From Burkholderiaceae bacterium (lineage in GTDB: Bacteria > Pseudomonadota > Gammaproteobacteria > Burkholderiales > Burkholderiaceae_E), in contig JACKLP010000015.1 of assembly GCA_024235875.1 (NCBI GenBank), forward strand, positions 1 to 64,000: 64,000 bases of DNA, given 5' to 3'. Of the stretch, positions 26,578 to 35,477 are shown piece by piece (within the stretch, counting starts at the first letter, position 1; each line of letters opens with the position of its first letter). The notes below the pieces were generated by a model. The model saw only the letters and a program-made list of their open reading frames with translations, was not told the DNA's origin and searched no databases. The position numbers and the translations under genes are program-made.

Positions 26578-27684
26578 GTGGAGCAGATGGCGGAATCGGG
26601 GACAGCGGAAAGCAAGAAGCGAAGGGCTTGGCTGCTTCCCATCGTTGCGCTCGCATTGCTTGCGGGCGTCGGTCTTCTTGCATACGACGCCTGGCAGCGC
26701 TGGCGAGCCGACCGCCTGCTGGAAGCCACCGAGAAGGAGAAGGTCGCTGTCCTGGCAAAAGAGGTCGCGCGAGGCCAACGCCTGCGTCAGGAACTTGCCT
26801 CACTGAAGGACCCAGTCTGCCGCCCAGACGAGCGTCTGATGCTCGACGGACAGGTCATCCTTCCGCCTCGCAAAGGGGGGGCGGACGGCTCGACCACGGC
26901 TAAGCAATCCGAGCACCGACAAAGCGCTACACCGCCGAAGCCCAAGAAAGAACCAGCCCCTGCGGCGCCCGCCGTCGGAGCCGGCGCCGGCCCCATGAGC
27001 AAGCCCGCGCTGGCCGAGCTTCTCGAGAGAGCCACTGCCTTGGTGCTCGCGCCACAACAGCAGGCCGGTCGCCTTGGCACCGGAAGCGGCTTCTTCATCG
27101 ATGCTAAGCACCTCGTGACGAACCGCCATGTGATCGAAGGGGCAAGAGACGGCAGCATCATGGTGACCAGCCGCGCACTGGGGCGCCTGCACCGGGCATC
27201 GATCGTCGCTGTCACGCGCAGTTCGAATACCGGCAGCGACGATTTCGCGCTGCTACGACTCGCAACCGGTGACGCACCTGGCACGCTCGCACTCGGAGAT
27301 TCGGTCTCGAAGCTCTCGCCGATCGTCGCCGCCGGATTCCCGGGTGCCGTCATTCGTGGCGACCCGAGCTTTCGGCGCCTGCTTGGCGGAGACATCGCCG
27401 CGGCACCCGACTTGAACGTGACCAGCGGTGCCGTTCAGTCATTGCGCGACAGTGGCGCGGGCGTTCCGCTCATCGTCCATACGGCGTCGGTCATCCAGGG
27501 CAACAGCGGCGGGCCACTGGTCGACGAGTGCGGCCGTGTCGTCGGTGTCAATACATTCATCTCGGTGGACCAGAAGCAGTCCGCGCGCATCAGCTACTCG
27601 CTGCGCACCAGTTCGCTCCAGAGATTTCTGGCGAATCAGCCGGCGCGCTTTATTCGAGACGAGCGGGCCTGCACGCCCAGCTGA
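26578..27684 (+). CDS. Membrane-anchored trypsin-like serine protease
   Basis: An N-terminal membrane helix (about 18-36) is followed by a charged helix and the sequence DPVCRP, a layout like that after the membrane helix of the VWA proteins. After a proline/alanine linker comes a DegP-type trypsin domain with a complete triad: His 184 (TNRHV), Asp 221/222 (SDDFALL) and Ser 310 (GNSGGPL). No PDZ domain follows, unlike DegP. The protease should face the periplasm. The frame begins at GTG 26578; the ATG at 26587 behind GGTGGAG is an equally likely start. Its stop overlaps the promoter element of the next gene. Confidence 0.88.
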   Translation: MEQMAESGTAESKKRRAWLLPIVALALLAGVGLLAYDAWQRWRADRLLEATEKEKVAVLAKEVARGQRLRQELASLKDPVCRPDERLMLDGQVILPPRKGGADGSTTAKQSEHRQSATPPKPKKEPAPAAPAVGAGAGPMSKPALAELLERATALVLAPQQQAGRLGTGSGFFIDAKHLVTNRHVIEGARDGSIMVTSRALGRLHRASIVAVTRSSNTGSDDFALLRLATGDAPGTLALGDSVSKLSPIVAAGFPGAVIRGDPSFRRLLGGDIAAAPDLNVTSGAVQSLRDSGAGVPLIVHTASVIQGNSGGPLVDECGRVVGVNTFISVDQKQSARISYSLRTSSLQRFLANQPARFIRDERACTPS

Positions 27685-27705
27685 CATTCGAGCGTTCCTG
27701 CCGTC
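27682..27705 (+). promoter_or_regulatory. ECF-type promoter element for 27773-28159
   Basis: TGACATTC, 12 nt, then CGTCTAT. It begins at the stop codon of the protease gene. It matches the site at 39047 almost exactly (GCTGACATTC, 10 nt, GCCGTCTAT in both). It lies about 68 nt upstream of the start. Confidence 0.65.
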
Positions 27706-27772
27706 TATGTGCTCAGGAGCCACCGGTCGGTTGGCTCTCATGCCACTCAACGAGCACCACGAGGGAACGACG

Positions 27773-28159
27773 ATGAAGACTTTCAAGGTCTACCAGCACC
27801 CGGTCAAGGGAATCGAGACCGTCAAGACAGGCTTTTCCTGGCCGGCTTTCTTCTTCAGCTTCTGGTGGATGGGCTTCAAGCGCTTGTGGCCTCAGATGGC
27901 CATGACGATTGCAGCCTGGCTGGGCGCCGAGGCCCTGGGCATCGTCGCGGGAGTCACCCGGGATTCGGGCGCCCACGGCTTGCTCGCGCTGCTCGCCTTC
28001 GCTGCTTACTGCGCGATCTGCCTCGTGCCCGGGTTCCTCGGCAACGCGTGGCGAGAACGCAATCTCGTCAGCCGAGGCTACGAACTCGTGCGCACCAGCG
28101 AAGCCCCATCGGCCGACGCGGCACTCGCACAGTTCGTCAAGCAAACCGCGCCCGTCTGA
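27773..28159 (+). CDS. DUF2628-like small membrane protein
   Basis: The start at 27773 (MKTFKVYQHP) is preceded by GAGGGA at 7 nt; the longer frame upstream overlaps the protease gene and is not coding. The 128-residue protein resembles the DUF2628 family: a short cytoplasmic N terminus (VKTGFSWPAFFFSFWWMGFKRLW), then two hydrophobic segments (MAMTIAAWLGAEALGIVAG and LLALLAFAAYCAICLVPGFLG) and a polar tail. Family members have no known activity. It has its own ECF-type element and ends before a strong hairpin shared with the convergent anti-sigma candidate. Confidence 0.8.
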   Translation: MKTFKVYQHPVKGIETVKTGFSWPAFFFSFWWMGFKRLWPQMAMTIAAWLGAEALGIVAGVTRDSGAHGLLALLAFAAYCAICLVPGFLGNAWRERNLVSRGYELVRTSEAPSADAALAQFVKQTAPV

Positions 28160-28185
28160 ACTGGCCCCAACGTAACGAGCGTTCC

Positions 28186-28207
28186 GCGCCGACCGAAAGG
28201 TCGGCGC
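28186..28207. terminator. Bidirectional hairpin between convergent genes
   Basis: A perfect 9-bp stem (GCGCCGACC / GGTCGGCGC) closes a GAAA tetraloop, followed on the plus strand by CAATTTCGTATTT. It sits between the stop of 27773-28159 and the stop of 28243-28938, so it can serve both. Confidence 0.7.
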
Positions 28208-28242
28208 CAATTTCGTATTTCGCGGACACGAGCCCGATTGCC

Positions 28243-28938
28243 TTACTTGGGCGGGCGGATCTCTACGCGATACTGCCCCGTCTTCGGTTCGATCTCGAGC
28301 GACTCGAGCAGCGACTTCCCGGGCTCCACCGCTTCGGGCGGGACATCGACGTCCACGAAAAACACCGCATCGCGCCGGTATAACCGGGCCGTCAATCCGG
28401 CCGCCTCGAAGGCCTTGGCCAATGTCTCGGCCCGGCTACGGGGCGATGCGTCGACAACGACCACGACGGCGGGCGCGTCCCCGCGCCATTGGGGCGGGGC
28501 GCCATATACACCGTCGTCACTCCACGGGCGAACCAGAACGACTGCCAGCAGAACCGACGCCGCGATAGCGGCAGGCGCAGCCCAGCGCCAGGGACCAGCC
28601 AGCGCGGCAACAAGCGCCGATACGATCCCCGATCTCGCCACTGGCGAGGTCTCGGGCGCGCTGCGCTGATCAGCGGCGGTCGCCGTCGAGAACAGGCCTT
28701 CCGAGCGCATCGCGGCAAGCAGGTCGTCAAGCCGTCTCTGGCGAACCTCAGCGGGGAAGGCCGACTCGACTCGCTTCGAAACCTGCTCAGCCTCGCGGCG
28801 AATCGCGCCCGAGAGGGCGTCGGCTTCACGCGCGGCCTGTTGATCGGCGACGACGGCGCGCGGATCCGCAAGGCGAGCCAACCAATCCTGGTCAGCGGGA
28901 CTGGGGACGGGTCCGGTCGATTCCTGGTCATTGCTCAT
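28243..28938 (-). CDS. Candidate anti-sigma factor, single-pass membrane protein
   Basis: The 231-residue protein has a helical, charged N-terminal half (cytoplasmic), one membrane helix (APAAIAASVLLAVVLV, about 120-137) and a C-terminal domain of about 90 residues. It lies 16 nt downstream of the ECF sigma gene. Position and topology are those of an anti-sigma factor, but no zinc-binding H-x3-C-x2-C motif is visible. The C-terminal domain (VVVVVDASPRSRAETLAKAF) looks like a small alpha/beta fold. The assignment rests on context. Confidence 0.6.
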   Translation of the reverse strand: MSNDQESTGPVPSPADQDWLARLADPRAVVADQQAAREADALSGAIRREAEQVSKRVESAFPAEVRQRRLDDLLAAMRSEGLFSTATAADQRSAPETSPVARSGIVSALVAALAGPWRWAAPAAIAASVLLAVVLVRPWSDDGVYGAPPQWRGDAPAVVVVVDASPRSRAETLAKAFEAAGLTARLYRRDAVFFVDVDVPPEAVEPGKSLLESLEIEPKTGQYRVEIRPPK

Positions 28939-28954
28939 CGTCGGTCCGTTCGTG

Positions 28955-29653
28955 TCAGAGGCTCAGGCACGGCTCGAGGTAGGGCCGTAGCTTCTTTCGG
29001 CACTCGTACAAGAAAGTGCGCGTCGGCCCGTTCTTGCCATCCTTGCCCTTCGATCGACCGAGCATGTCGGCGACCTCATCGATGGAAAGCCCCTCGACGT
29101 GCACGTGCCGCACGGCCTCCGCGCAATCGGGATAGTCTTCGGAGAAGGCCGCGAAGCCCTCATCGACACAGTCGTCTTGCGCTTGCTTGAAAACCGCCTC
29201 CGGGGTCTCCCCAGGGTTCGGAAATACGTCCTGGGGCTCATTTTCGAGCACGCTGGACATGCCTTTGTGCGCCCGATCCGATTCGGTCTCCGACGCATCG
29301 ATCTGCCCGCTCGCCTGATCCGGCTTTCGCTTTCGGTAGGTGTCGGTCGCCGCATTTCGAACGATCTGATAGCACCACGTGTAGACGCGACTATCGCGCT
29401 TGAAGGATCCAGCGCCGCGAACAATCTTGAGGAATGCTTCCTGGGTCGCATCCCAGGCGTCCGCTTCCGATAGGCCTTGACGAACACAGATCGCTATGAA
29501 CTTCTTCGCGTAGACCTCGTAGAGTTCGCGCACCGCCCGCTCCGCGCCCGGGCCATTGGACGCGATCTCGGCAAGACAGAACCGATCCCGCTCGTCTCGC
29601 TCGCGTCGATCGAGAGATTGCGCTGGAACTTCCGACCTATCATCGTTCATCAT
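28955..29653 (-). CDS. ECF-type RNA polymerase sigma factor
   Basis: The 232-residue protein has sigma-70 region 2 (YAKKFIAICVRQGLSEADAW ... FLKIVRGAGSF ... TWCYQIVRNAATDTYRKRK) and region 4 (HVHVEGLSIDEVADMLGRSK ... FLYECRKKL) joined by a long acidic linker. There is no region 1 or 3, which defines the ECF class. Region 4 contains an insert (SKGKDGKNGPTR) in the helix-turn-helix, and the protein is longer than most ECFs. It is the only sigma factor in the window and the natural candidate for the TGACAT-N14-CGTC elements. I did not find that element upstream of its own start. Confidence 0.9.
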   Translation of the reverse strand: MMNDDRSEVPAQSLDRRERDERDRFCLAEIASNGPGAERAVRELYEVYAKKFIAICVRQGLSEADAWDATQEAFLKIVRGAGSFKRDSRVYTWCYQIVRNAATDTYRKRKPDQASGQIDASETESDRAHKGMSSVLENEPQDVFPNPGETPEAVFKQAQDDCVDEGFAAFSEDYPDCAEAVRHVHVEGLSIDEVADMLGRSKGKDGKNGPTRTFLYECRKKLRPYLEPCLSL

Positions 29654-30166
29654 CGAAAGGTTCGCTTCGCTGGTAACGAGCCGGATTTTGACAGCTTTTC
29701 GTCATTGCCTCGCGGAGTCGACGTTCCCGGACTTGGACCGGGTAACTCGGCGCAATTCGCGCCGCTCGCCGCACCACGGACGTCACTCCGAGATGCCCCC
29801 GCCACCCAAGGCGATCACACTGCGTCGCAGCAGCCCATCGCGCGATAGCGCCGCCCGCAGGCGGCGCCATTGACGCTCGAAGTGAAGGGCACGTGCGGCG
29901 GGACGCATCGGAAAGCTCGCGAACCCGGGTCTGCGCGGATCGTTAGACGCGGGTTCGGCCGGACGCACGAAACGCAGAAGGAACTCATTGAAAGAGACCG
30001 AACCGACGCGCTGCTCACGCGCCTTGTCGGCGGCTGTACGCCGGCCAACTCGACGGTCTCGAAGGTGCTGGACCATTGCGCCGCGTCCTTGTGCGGGAAA
30101 GTCGTCGAAGTATCGCGAATGGGCGCACCAGGACAGGCGGCCCATTCGCATGCGGGACAGCGCGCG
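29654..30166. other. 513-bp region with no well-supported gene
   Basis: This lies between the sigma gene start and the stop of the VWA lipoprotein gene. Overlapping frames of 122 codons exist on both strands (minus 29783-30151, plus from 29870); neither has a recognisable domain or ribosome site. It presumably contains the sigma factor promoter, which I could not pinpoint. Confidence 0.5.
29783..30151 (-). CDS. Doubtful small arginine-rich ORF
   Basis: A 122-codon frame lies between the VWA lipoprotein gene and the sigma gene, in their direction, starting 15 nt after the upstream stop. The predicted product is arginine-rich (RDRRVGRRTAADKAREQRVG) and shows no signal, membrane helix or known motif. 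No ribosome site precedes the ATG. Codon third positions look moderately GC-rich, so coding is possible, but a random frame in GC-rich DNA is as likely. Confidence 0.25.
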   Translation of the reverse strand: MRMGRLSWCAHSRYFDDFPAQGRGAMVQHLRDRRVGRRTAADKAREQRVGSVSFNEFLLRFVRPAEPASNDPRRPGFASFPMRPAARALHFERQWRRLRAALSRDGLLRRSVIALGGGGISE

Positions 30167-31693
30167 TCAGTTCCCGGTCACGACGGCCAGGACATCGCGG
30201 CTGACCGTCGGCTGGCCAGGCGCGGCGATGATCAGTGACGCGGGCAGCCCGGCGTCCAGATCCTGCGACAGACTGATCGTGGTCTCGAACCGAATGGCCG
30301 TCTGCAAGCCCGCGAAGAGCCCGACCACCGCTGGCCCGTTTACGAACGATGCGTCCGCCCCCGTTCGATTGGCGAGCGCGAGCAGGTCGGCCGCGGGTGC
30401 GGATCCGGCGGTGTCGGCGGGATCGATGCCAAAGCCGATCGTGTAGACGGGCACGCCGGCCGCCGTTGCGGTCGCGATCGCGTCGTCGAGCTTGACGCTG
30501 CCGCTGTTGTTCTCGCCATCGGTCAGCGCGATCACGATCCGCCGGGTCGCCCCGCGGACCGCGACCCGCTTGACGGCATCGTCGACCGCGGTGAACAGTG
30601 CCGTGTTCCCCGACAGCGGATAGTTTCCGACGGTGGACAGGCCCTTCGATTGCGTCACGGGATGGAGGTCGTCCCCGGTCGCGCGCCAGAACTTGGAATA
30701 GCGGTTGTAGTAGTCGATCGGCAGCCTCAGCGCGTCAGCGGACAGCGTGAACCCCTCAGGCGCATAGGTGTAGTTGGTCACCGTGCCCCCCGCCCCTCGA
30801 AACGCGCTGTCGAACCGGGCGTCATCGAACCAGAAAACTCGGGAAGAGAACGCGCTGATCGCGACTTCATCGGTCGGCTTCTTACCGTCGAGAAAGACAT
30901 GCGCTGCGCGGGCGACCAATTGGTAGCCGGTGTAGCTCGGCTGACTGGAATCCCGCCCAGGGTCACCCACGCAGTTTGCTGCGCAACCGCCCATCGAAGA
31001 GCTCGAGTCCATGACCAGCACCGTCGAGAATGGCGTGGCATTCAAGGCATTTCCGTCGGCTCGCACCGACAGAACCGGTATCGATCCTCCCCCCTGGATG
31101 ACCGAGACACTGCTCGAAGACAGGCCAAGCACCGCCTTCTTTGTCACGGAATCCACGACCAGGGCCGACAAGCTTCTGGGGCCGGCTCGTTGGACAGCCG
31201 CGATCTCGAAGCGGGCACCAGTGGGCAAGGCCGAGGCGACGAAACCGGAATCCAATTGACCAGATTCCAGCACGAGGGGTTGATGGCCCGCAGGCGAGAT
31301 CCGCACCGACGAGACCTTGTCGGAGGCCAGCACGTCGAAGCGTCCGCAGGCATCGGTCGTCGCCGTGGCCTCGACCGCACCCTCGGCATTGAGCAATTCG
31401 ACACTCGACGAAGCGGCGGGCTCGTAGCCGTCGGGCACATCCGGACAGACGCTGTCCTTGACTGAGCGAACAGCCGCCGATGCGGGGCGCAAGGCCTTCG
31501 TCGATGTCGCGCCGAGCGATTGCGGGGTGACCACGGTTGCGCTGAGCTGGGTCGAGGCCGCAGGCGGTTCGGGGGTGGCACTCGGGGACGGCCCCTCGCC
31601 GCCGCCACCGCAGGCGGCAAGGGTCGAAGCGATTGCGAGCGCAAGTGCGCTCGACGCAGGCCGGGCGAGAACGCATTGGGAGTTCGTCAACAT
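30167..31693 (-). CDS. VWA-domain lipoprotein
   Basis: The start at ATG 31693 (MLTNSQCVLARPAS) is preceded by GAGGAA at about 7 nt. The 508-residue product has a lipoprotein signal (ALALAIASTLAACGGGG), a Ser/Pro/Thr-rich spacer, a region of about 150 residues resembling a carboxypeptidase-regulatory-like beta fold (VELLNAEGAVEATATTDACG), and a VWA domain with a canonical MIDAS (MDSSSSM) and TDGENNSG. It is anchored in the envelope and may bind a protein ligand. An ECF-type element lies about 97 nt upstream of the start. Confidence 0.88.
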   Translation of the reverse strand: MLTNSQCVLARPASSALALAIASTLAACGGGGEGPSPSATPEPPAASTQLSATVVTPQSLGATSTKALRPASAAVRSVKDSVCPDVPDGYEPAASSSVELLNAEGAVEATATTDACGRFDVLASDKVSSVRISPAGHQPLVLESGQLDSGFVASALPTGARFEIAAVQRAGPRSLSALVVDSVTKKAVLGLSSSSVSVIQGGGSIPVLSVRADGNALNATPFSTVLVMDSSSSMGGCAANCVGDPGRDSSQPSYTGYQLVARAAHVFLDGKKPTDEVAISAFSSRVFWFDDARFDSAFRGAGGTVTNYTYAPEGFTLSADALRLPIDYYNRYSKFWRATGDDLHPVTQSKGLSTVGNYPLSGNTALFTAVDDAVKRVAVRGATRRIVIALTDGENNSGSVKLDDAIATATAAGVPVYTIGFGIDPADTAGSAPAADLLALANRTGADASFVNGPAVVGLFAGLQTAIRFETTISLSQDLDAGLPASLIIAAPGQPTVSRDVLAVVTGN

Positions 31694-31789
31694 GGTCATT
31701 TCCTCGGAAGTAGGTCGGCGCAGCGCACCGGCAGAGCCCGATAAGGGGCAGGCGACATCAGCCTTCAAATGAGAGGTCGATGCACCTAT

Positions 31790-31813
31790 GACGCATGAAC
31801 TTGCTCGATGTCA
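31790..31813 (-). promoter_or_regulatory. ECF-type promoter element for the VWA lipoprotein
   Basis: The minus strand reads TGACATC, 13 nt, then CGTCATAGG. The TGAC-to-CGTC gap is 16 nt, and the CGTCATAG core repeats the site at 3658. It lies about 97 nt upstream of the start at 31693. Confidence 0.6.
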
Positions 31814-31866
31814 GGCCTCGCGACCTCCGAGACCCTTTGGGGATCCGACCGGTCAGCGTCGAGGCG

Positions 31867-34800
31867 CTATAGCCAAGCGCCCATGAGCACGAAGGGTGCC
31901 CAATAGAAGGGGTGCGCGAAGGGCGCTCGCGAGTCGGCCTCGAAGGTCTGGGCGGCTCGCGACCCGGCCGCCGTCGCGCCGCGACGACTCGACGCCACCA
32001 GCCCGACTGGCGGCGAAGCCGCCGTTCGAATCCGGCCTTCGATCATATCGACCTGCGCCTGCCTGAGCGCGCGTGCCGTCGCCATGATTCCCGACTTGCC
32101 GACGCCATAGAATCGCCGCATGAACTCGGCCGTGCTGGCATCCGCAACCGGCCAGAGGGTCGCCAGCACCTGCCTTGCGCCTTTCGCCTGGGCGGTGCGT
32201 CCCAAGCCATCGATCTCGTCTCCCATGCCCGCGCCGGCGCCCGAGTCGCAGGCCGAAAGCGTCAGCAAATCGGCGCTCCGGAGTGACAAGGGGCTACGGC
32301 GGAACTCGGCCAGGCTCCAGGTACTGCCATCGCCCAACAGGAGCCGGCTCTCTGCCTCGCTGAATGGATCGAATCGGAAATGGCTCGCCACGTGAATCGC
32401 GCCCTTCTGATTGCCCAAGGCCCGGGCAAAAGCCCGGCGCGTGAATGCCGCATCGAGATAGATCCTCCCGGGCACGGCGCCATCCGGATTGCCCGGCGCC
32501 TTGACGATCGCGTGAACTTCGCGAGCAACGCCGGGTAGCGCGGGATACCCCGCCTGCGCCCGGGTTGCGCCAAACGCGGTAACAGTCGCAACCGACCATG
32601 CACCCGAGGGTTCCGCAAACCGCGCGGCCCCGGTATAGGAAGCGGTTGCGAAACGCTGCGCCAGGTACTTTCGCCCGTCGAAGAGCACGCCGAACGGCAC
32701 GTAGCGAAGCGGGCCATCCAACGAGGTGAGCAAGACCTCCACGTCCGCCGCTCGGATTTCTTCGATCATGGGATCGACCAGAACATCGTAGAGCGAACGG
32801 GCAATCGGGCGAGGATCCTTGGCAGGTTCGCGCAGCGCGAGCCGAAGGTCGAGGATCCTCTGATAAAGGACCTTGCGATCGATGGGAACGAACCGCGTCC
32901 GAAGCCCGCCACGGCTGCTCAGAATCAGGAGTACGCCATCCGGTAGCGTCGCGGTATGGAGCAAGGCCAGCCCCGAGCGCTCGATCCGATGGCCTGGCGT
33001 GCTTGAATCCGCTCGCAGCCGGGCGTCAGCGAGAATCCTGGATTCGTATGTCGAGAACGCCTCGCGAAGCGCCCGAATCGCCTCGTCGAACGCTACCGCG
33101 GCAGCCTCGCGATCGGCCTGTGCTTGTCGACGGTCGCTTGGACTCGAGCTCGGCCCCAGCCCGCGCCAGCGAGTCTCTGCAACTGACAAGGTATCGCGGG
33201 CGCGCTCCATTCGTCGCGACCATTGATCCTCGAGCGGACCGAACGCCAGGCCCTGCCCCGCACTCGGGCCCCCGGCGTCACGTCGCGTGTACTCGACATA
33301 CTCCTGGTCCTTGAGCAGATCGAGAACGCGTTGGGCCTCGCCGATGCGCCCGGCCTCAACGAGCCGCCGCGCCAACTCGGTGTAGATATCCCTGACCTGC
33401 TCGAGAAATCCGCGCTGCTCAGTCGCGTTTCGAAGGCGAATCCGCAAGCTCTGCAGGATATTGACCGCCACCTTGCCATGGTAGATCGACAGCGACAGCG
33501 CGCGGCTCGGATCGTTTGGCACAGGCGAGGTTGGCGCATAGAAGGTCATCAGCCGCCTGTGCACGGAAGCGGACAGAAAGGGCAATCCCGCTACCGCAGC
33601 GAACCGACTGGCCCGAAGATAGTCCTCTTCGGCCGATTCGCGTTGGTTCATGCCAACATGCGAATCGCCGCGAACGAGCAAGGCCTGGACGAGTGCCGAA
33701 TCCATATCGGCTCGAGCCCGCTCGAGGGCGGAGATCGCCGTGGAAATCATCGGCCGCGCCTCGGCGTGGCGCTGCTGTCCGTTCAGGAAATCGGCCAAAG
33801 TGGTCATCATTTGTGCGGTCGCCGGGTTCACGGAGCCGTAGGCAGACTCGAAGATCGAAAGTGCCCGACGATATGTCCGCTCCGCCGACCCCGGGCCTTC
33901 GAAGCGCGCGAGCGCAATGAGCGTCTCTGCGTAGGCCGGATGGGCCTCGCCGTAGCCCGACCGGGTCAGAGTCACGAGTTCCTCGGCGCCTCGGCGCGCA
34001 TCCTCGATCCGGCCCGTCAGTTGCCACAGGGCGTTCCGAATGGACAAGGTTTTCAGCAGATCCAGGTGCTGTGGCCCCTGCACCTTCCGTCGGATCTCGA
34101 GAGAGCGCTCGATCTCTAGCCTGCATTCGGATAGACGCCCGAGTTCACAAAGCACCGCTGCGATCGAATCCAGAACATCCGCGACCAGAGGGTGATCGAC
34201 GGCCCGAAAGGCGTGGCTCGCTTGAATGGCCACCGCGAGCTCGTTGGAAGCCGATTTCACGTCTCCCTTCTGAGACAACACGGCGGCGAGCAGTGCGTGA
34301 TCGAGCGCTCTCTTCGGATGATCGGCAAGATGCCGATCCTCGATTCTTAGAGCTTGCGTCAGGAGGGCTTGCGCGTCGTCGAGCCTTCCAAGCTTTTCGT
34401 AGAGCTGCGACAGATTGCTCATCGCGATCGCCGTGAGCGGCGATTCCGGGCCATGCGCGACTCGGCTTAGATCGAGTGCACGGATAGTCGCCGGCAAGGC
34501 CTCAGCGAACCGAGCTTGGCCGCGAAGCAACTCTCCCAAGTTGTTCAACAAGGTCATCTGAAGCGATCGACCCCACGACGTTCGAGCTTGCCCGGAGTCA
34601 TCGACAATGGTCAAGGCACGCCGGAAGCCGATCTCCGACGCGCCGACCCGGCCCTCGTTGAGGTCCAATCCGGCCAGGTGCGACAGACTCAGCGCAACGT
34701 CGATATGGGCGCGGCCGAGCGCACGCTCGTTGACCAGTAGCGCTCGCCGATAGTGCTCTCGCGCTTTCGCGGCGCGCCCGAAGTCCGATGCGATGCGTCC

Positions 34801-35469
34801 GGCATGCGAAGACAACAGCGCGACTCCCGGGTCCTCCGGCCCGACGGCGGCAACGGCAATGCGCACGGCGTCGTCGGCAGCGGCAATGGCGGCCGCCTCG
34901 TCGCGTTCGCGATGGAGTCGCCCCGCTTCGTCCATTTTGGCGGTCGCCTCGTACCATCGGTTCGCCCGCTCGGCATACCACGCGCGGATCCGAGTCACCG
35001 TCTCGACGCGCCAGCCGTTCTGGATGAAGCGGTCAAAGTCGTGCAGCCCGTTCTTCTCGAATTGGTCCCGCTTGCCAACGAGCGCCACCGTATTTGCGTA
35101 GTGTCGACGCGCCCGTGCCTCGTCTCCCGACAATAGATAGGCGTGCGCGAGCATGAACGCCAGTGAGGCGCGAGTCGTGTCACGAACCGTGCGCCCACGC
35201 ACGGACTCGAATCCACGTCGGCATTCCTTGACGGCTTCGAAGAAGTGCGCTTGCTTGATGAGATCCGCACAGGCTCGACGCAAGGCTTCGGGCGAACTCG
35301 TCGACGCGACGCCATCCCACTTCGGCCCGTTCTGGAGCCTTACCGGCGGCGATTTGGATTCGATTCGGATCGACTGTGCACTCGCGCTCGCCGTGAGGGC
35401 AATTGCCATCGCCAGACCCACGGCCCGAACTCGTCTGAGACGATCTCTGAGTTCCCAAAGCAAGATCAC
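31867..35469 (-). CDS. Large secreted TPR-CHAT protease
   Basis: This 1200-residue protein begins with a Sec-type signal (VGLAMAIALTASASAQ). Many 42-residue TPR units fill roughly residues 200-620 (for example NLGELLRGQARFAEALPATI). A helical linker leads to the CHAT domain with HVASHFRFDPF and LSACDSGAG (Cys about 1074), ending HPFYWAPF-MGAW. It is the largest of three TPR-CHAT paralogues here; like 3702-6680 it appears to be exported. It starts 8 nt after the stop of the caspase-like gene, so the two proteases are made from one transcript. Confidence 0.9.
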   Translation of the reverse strand: MILLWELRDRLRRVRAVGLAMAIALTASASAQSIRIESKSPPVRLQNGPKWDGVASTSSPEALRRACADLIKQAHFFEAVKECRRGFESVRGRTVRDTTRASLAFMLAHAYLLSGDEARARRHYANTVALVGKRDQFEKNGLHDFDRFIQNGWRVETVTRIRAWYAERANRWYEATAKMDEAGRLHRERDEAAAIAAADDAVRIAVAAVGPEDPGVALLSSHAGRIASDFGRAAKAREHYRRALLVNERALGRAHIDVALSLSHLAGLDLNEGRVGASEIGFRRALTIVDDSGQARTSWGRSLQMTLLNNLGELLRGQARFAEALPATIRALDLSRVAHGPESPLTAIAMSNLSQLYEKLGRLDDAQALLTQALRIEDRHLADHPKRALDHALLAAVLSQKGDVKSASNELAVAIQASHAFRAVDHPLVADVLDSIAAVLCELGRLSECRLEIERSLEIRRKVQGPQHLDLLKTLSIRNALWQLTGRIEDARRGAEELVTLTRSGYGEAHPAYAETLIALARFEGPGSAERTYRRALSIFESAYGSVNPATAQMMTTLADFLNGQQRHAEARPMISTAISALERARADMDSALVQALLVRGDSHVGMNQRESAEEDYLRASRFAAVAGLPFLSASVHRRLMTFYAPTSPVPNDPSRALSLSIYHGKVAVNILQSLRIRLRNATEQRGFLEQVRDIYTELARRLVEAGRIGEAQRVLDLLKDQEYVEYTRRDAGGPSAGQGLAFGPLEDQWSRRMERARDTLSVAETRWRGLGPSSSPSDRRQAQADREAAAVAFDEAIRALREAFSTYESRILADARLRADSSTPGHRIERSGLALLHTATLPDGVLLILSSRGGLRTRFVPIDRKVLYQRILDLRLALREPAKDPRPIARSLYDVLVDPMIEEIRAADVEVLLTSLDGPLRYVPFGVLFDGRKYLAQRFATASYTGAARFAEPSGAWSVATVTAFGATRAQAGYPALPGVAREVHAIVKAPGNPDGAVPGRIYLDAAFTRRAFARALGNQKGAIHVASHFRFDPFSEAESRLLLGDGSTWSLAEFRRSPLSLRSADLLTLSACDSGAGAGMGDEIDGLGRTAQAKGARQVLATLWPVADASTAEFMRRFYGVGKSGIMATARALRQAQVDMIEGRIRTAASPPVGLVASSRRGATAAGSRAAQTFEADSRAPFAHPFYWAPFVLMGAWL

Positions 35470-35477
35470 TTCTCCTG

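Noticed and set aside
29870..30238. 122-codon plus-strand frame between the sigma gene and the VWA lipoprotein gene
   Set aside because: It overlaps the confirmed end of the VWA lipoprotein gene on the opposite strand and has no ribosome site or motif.
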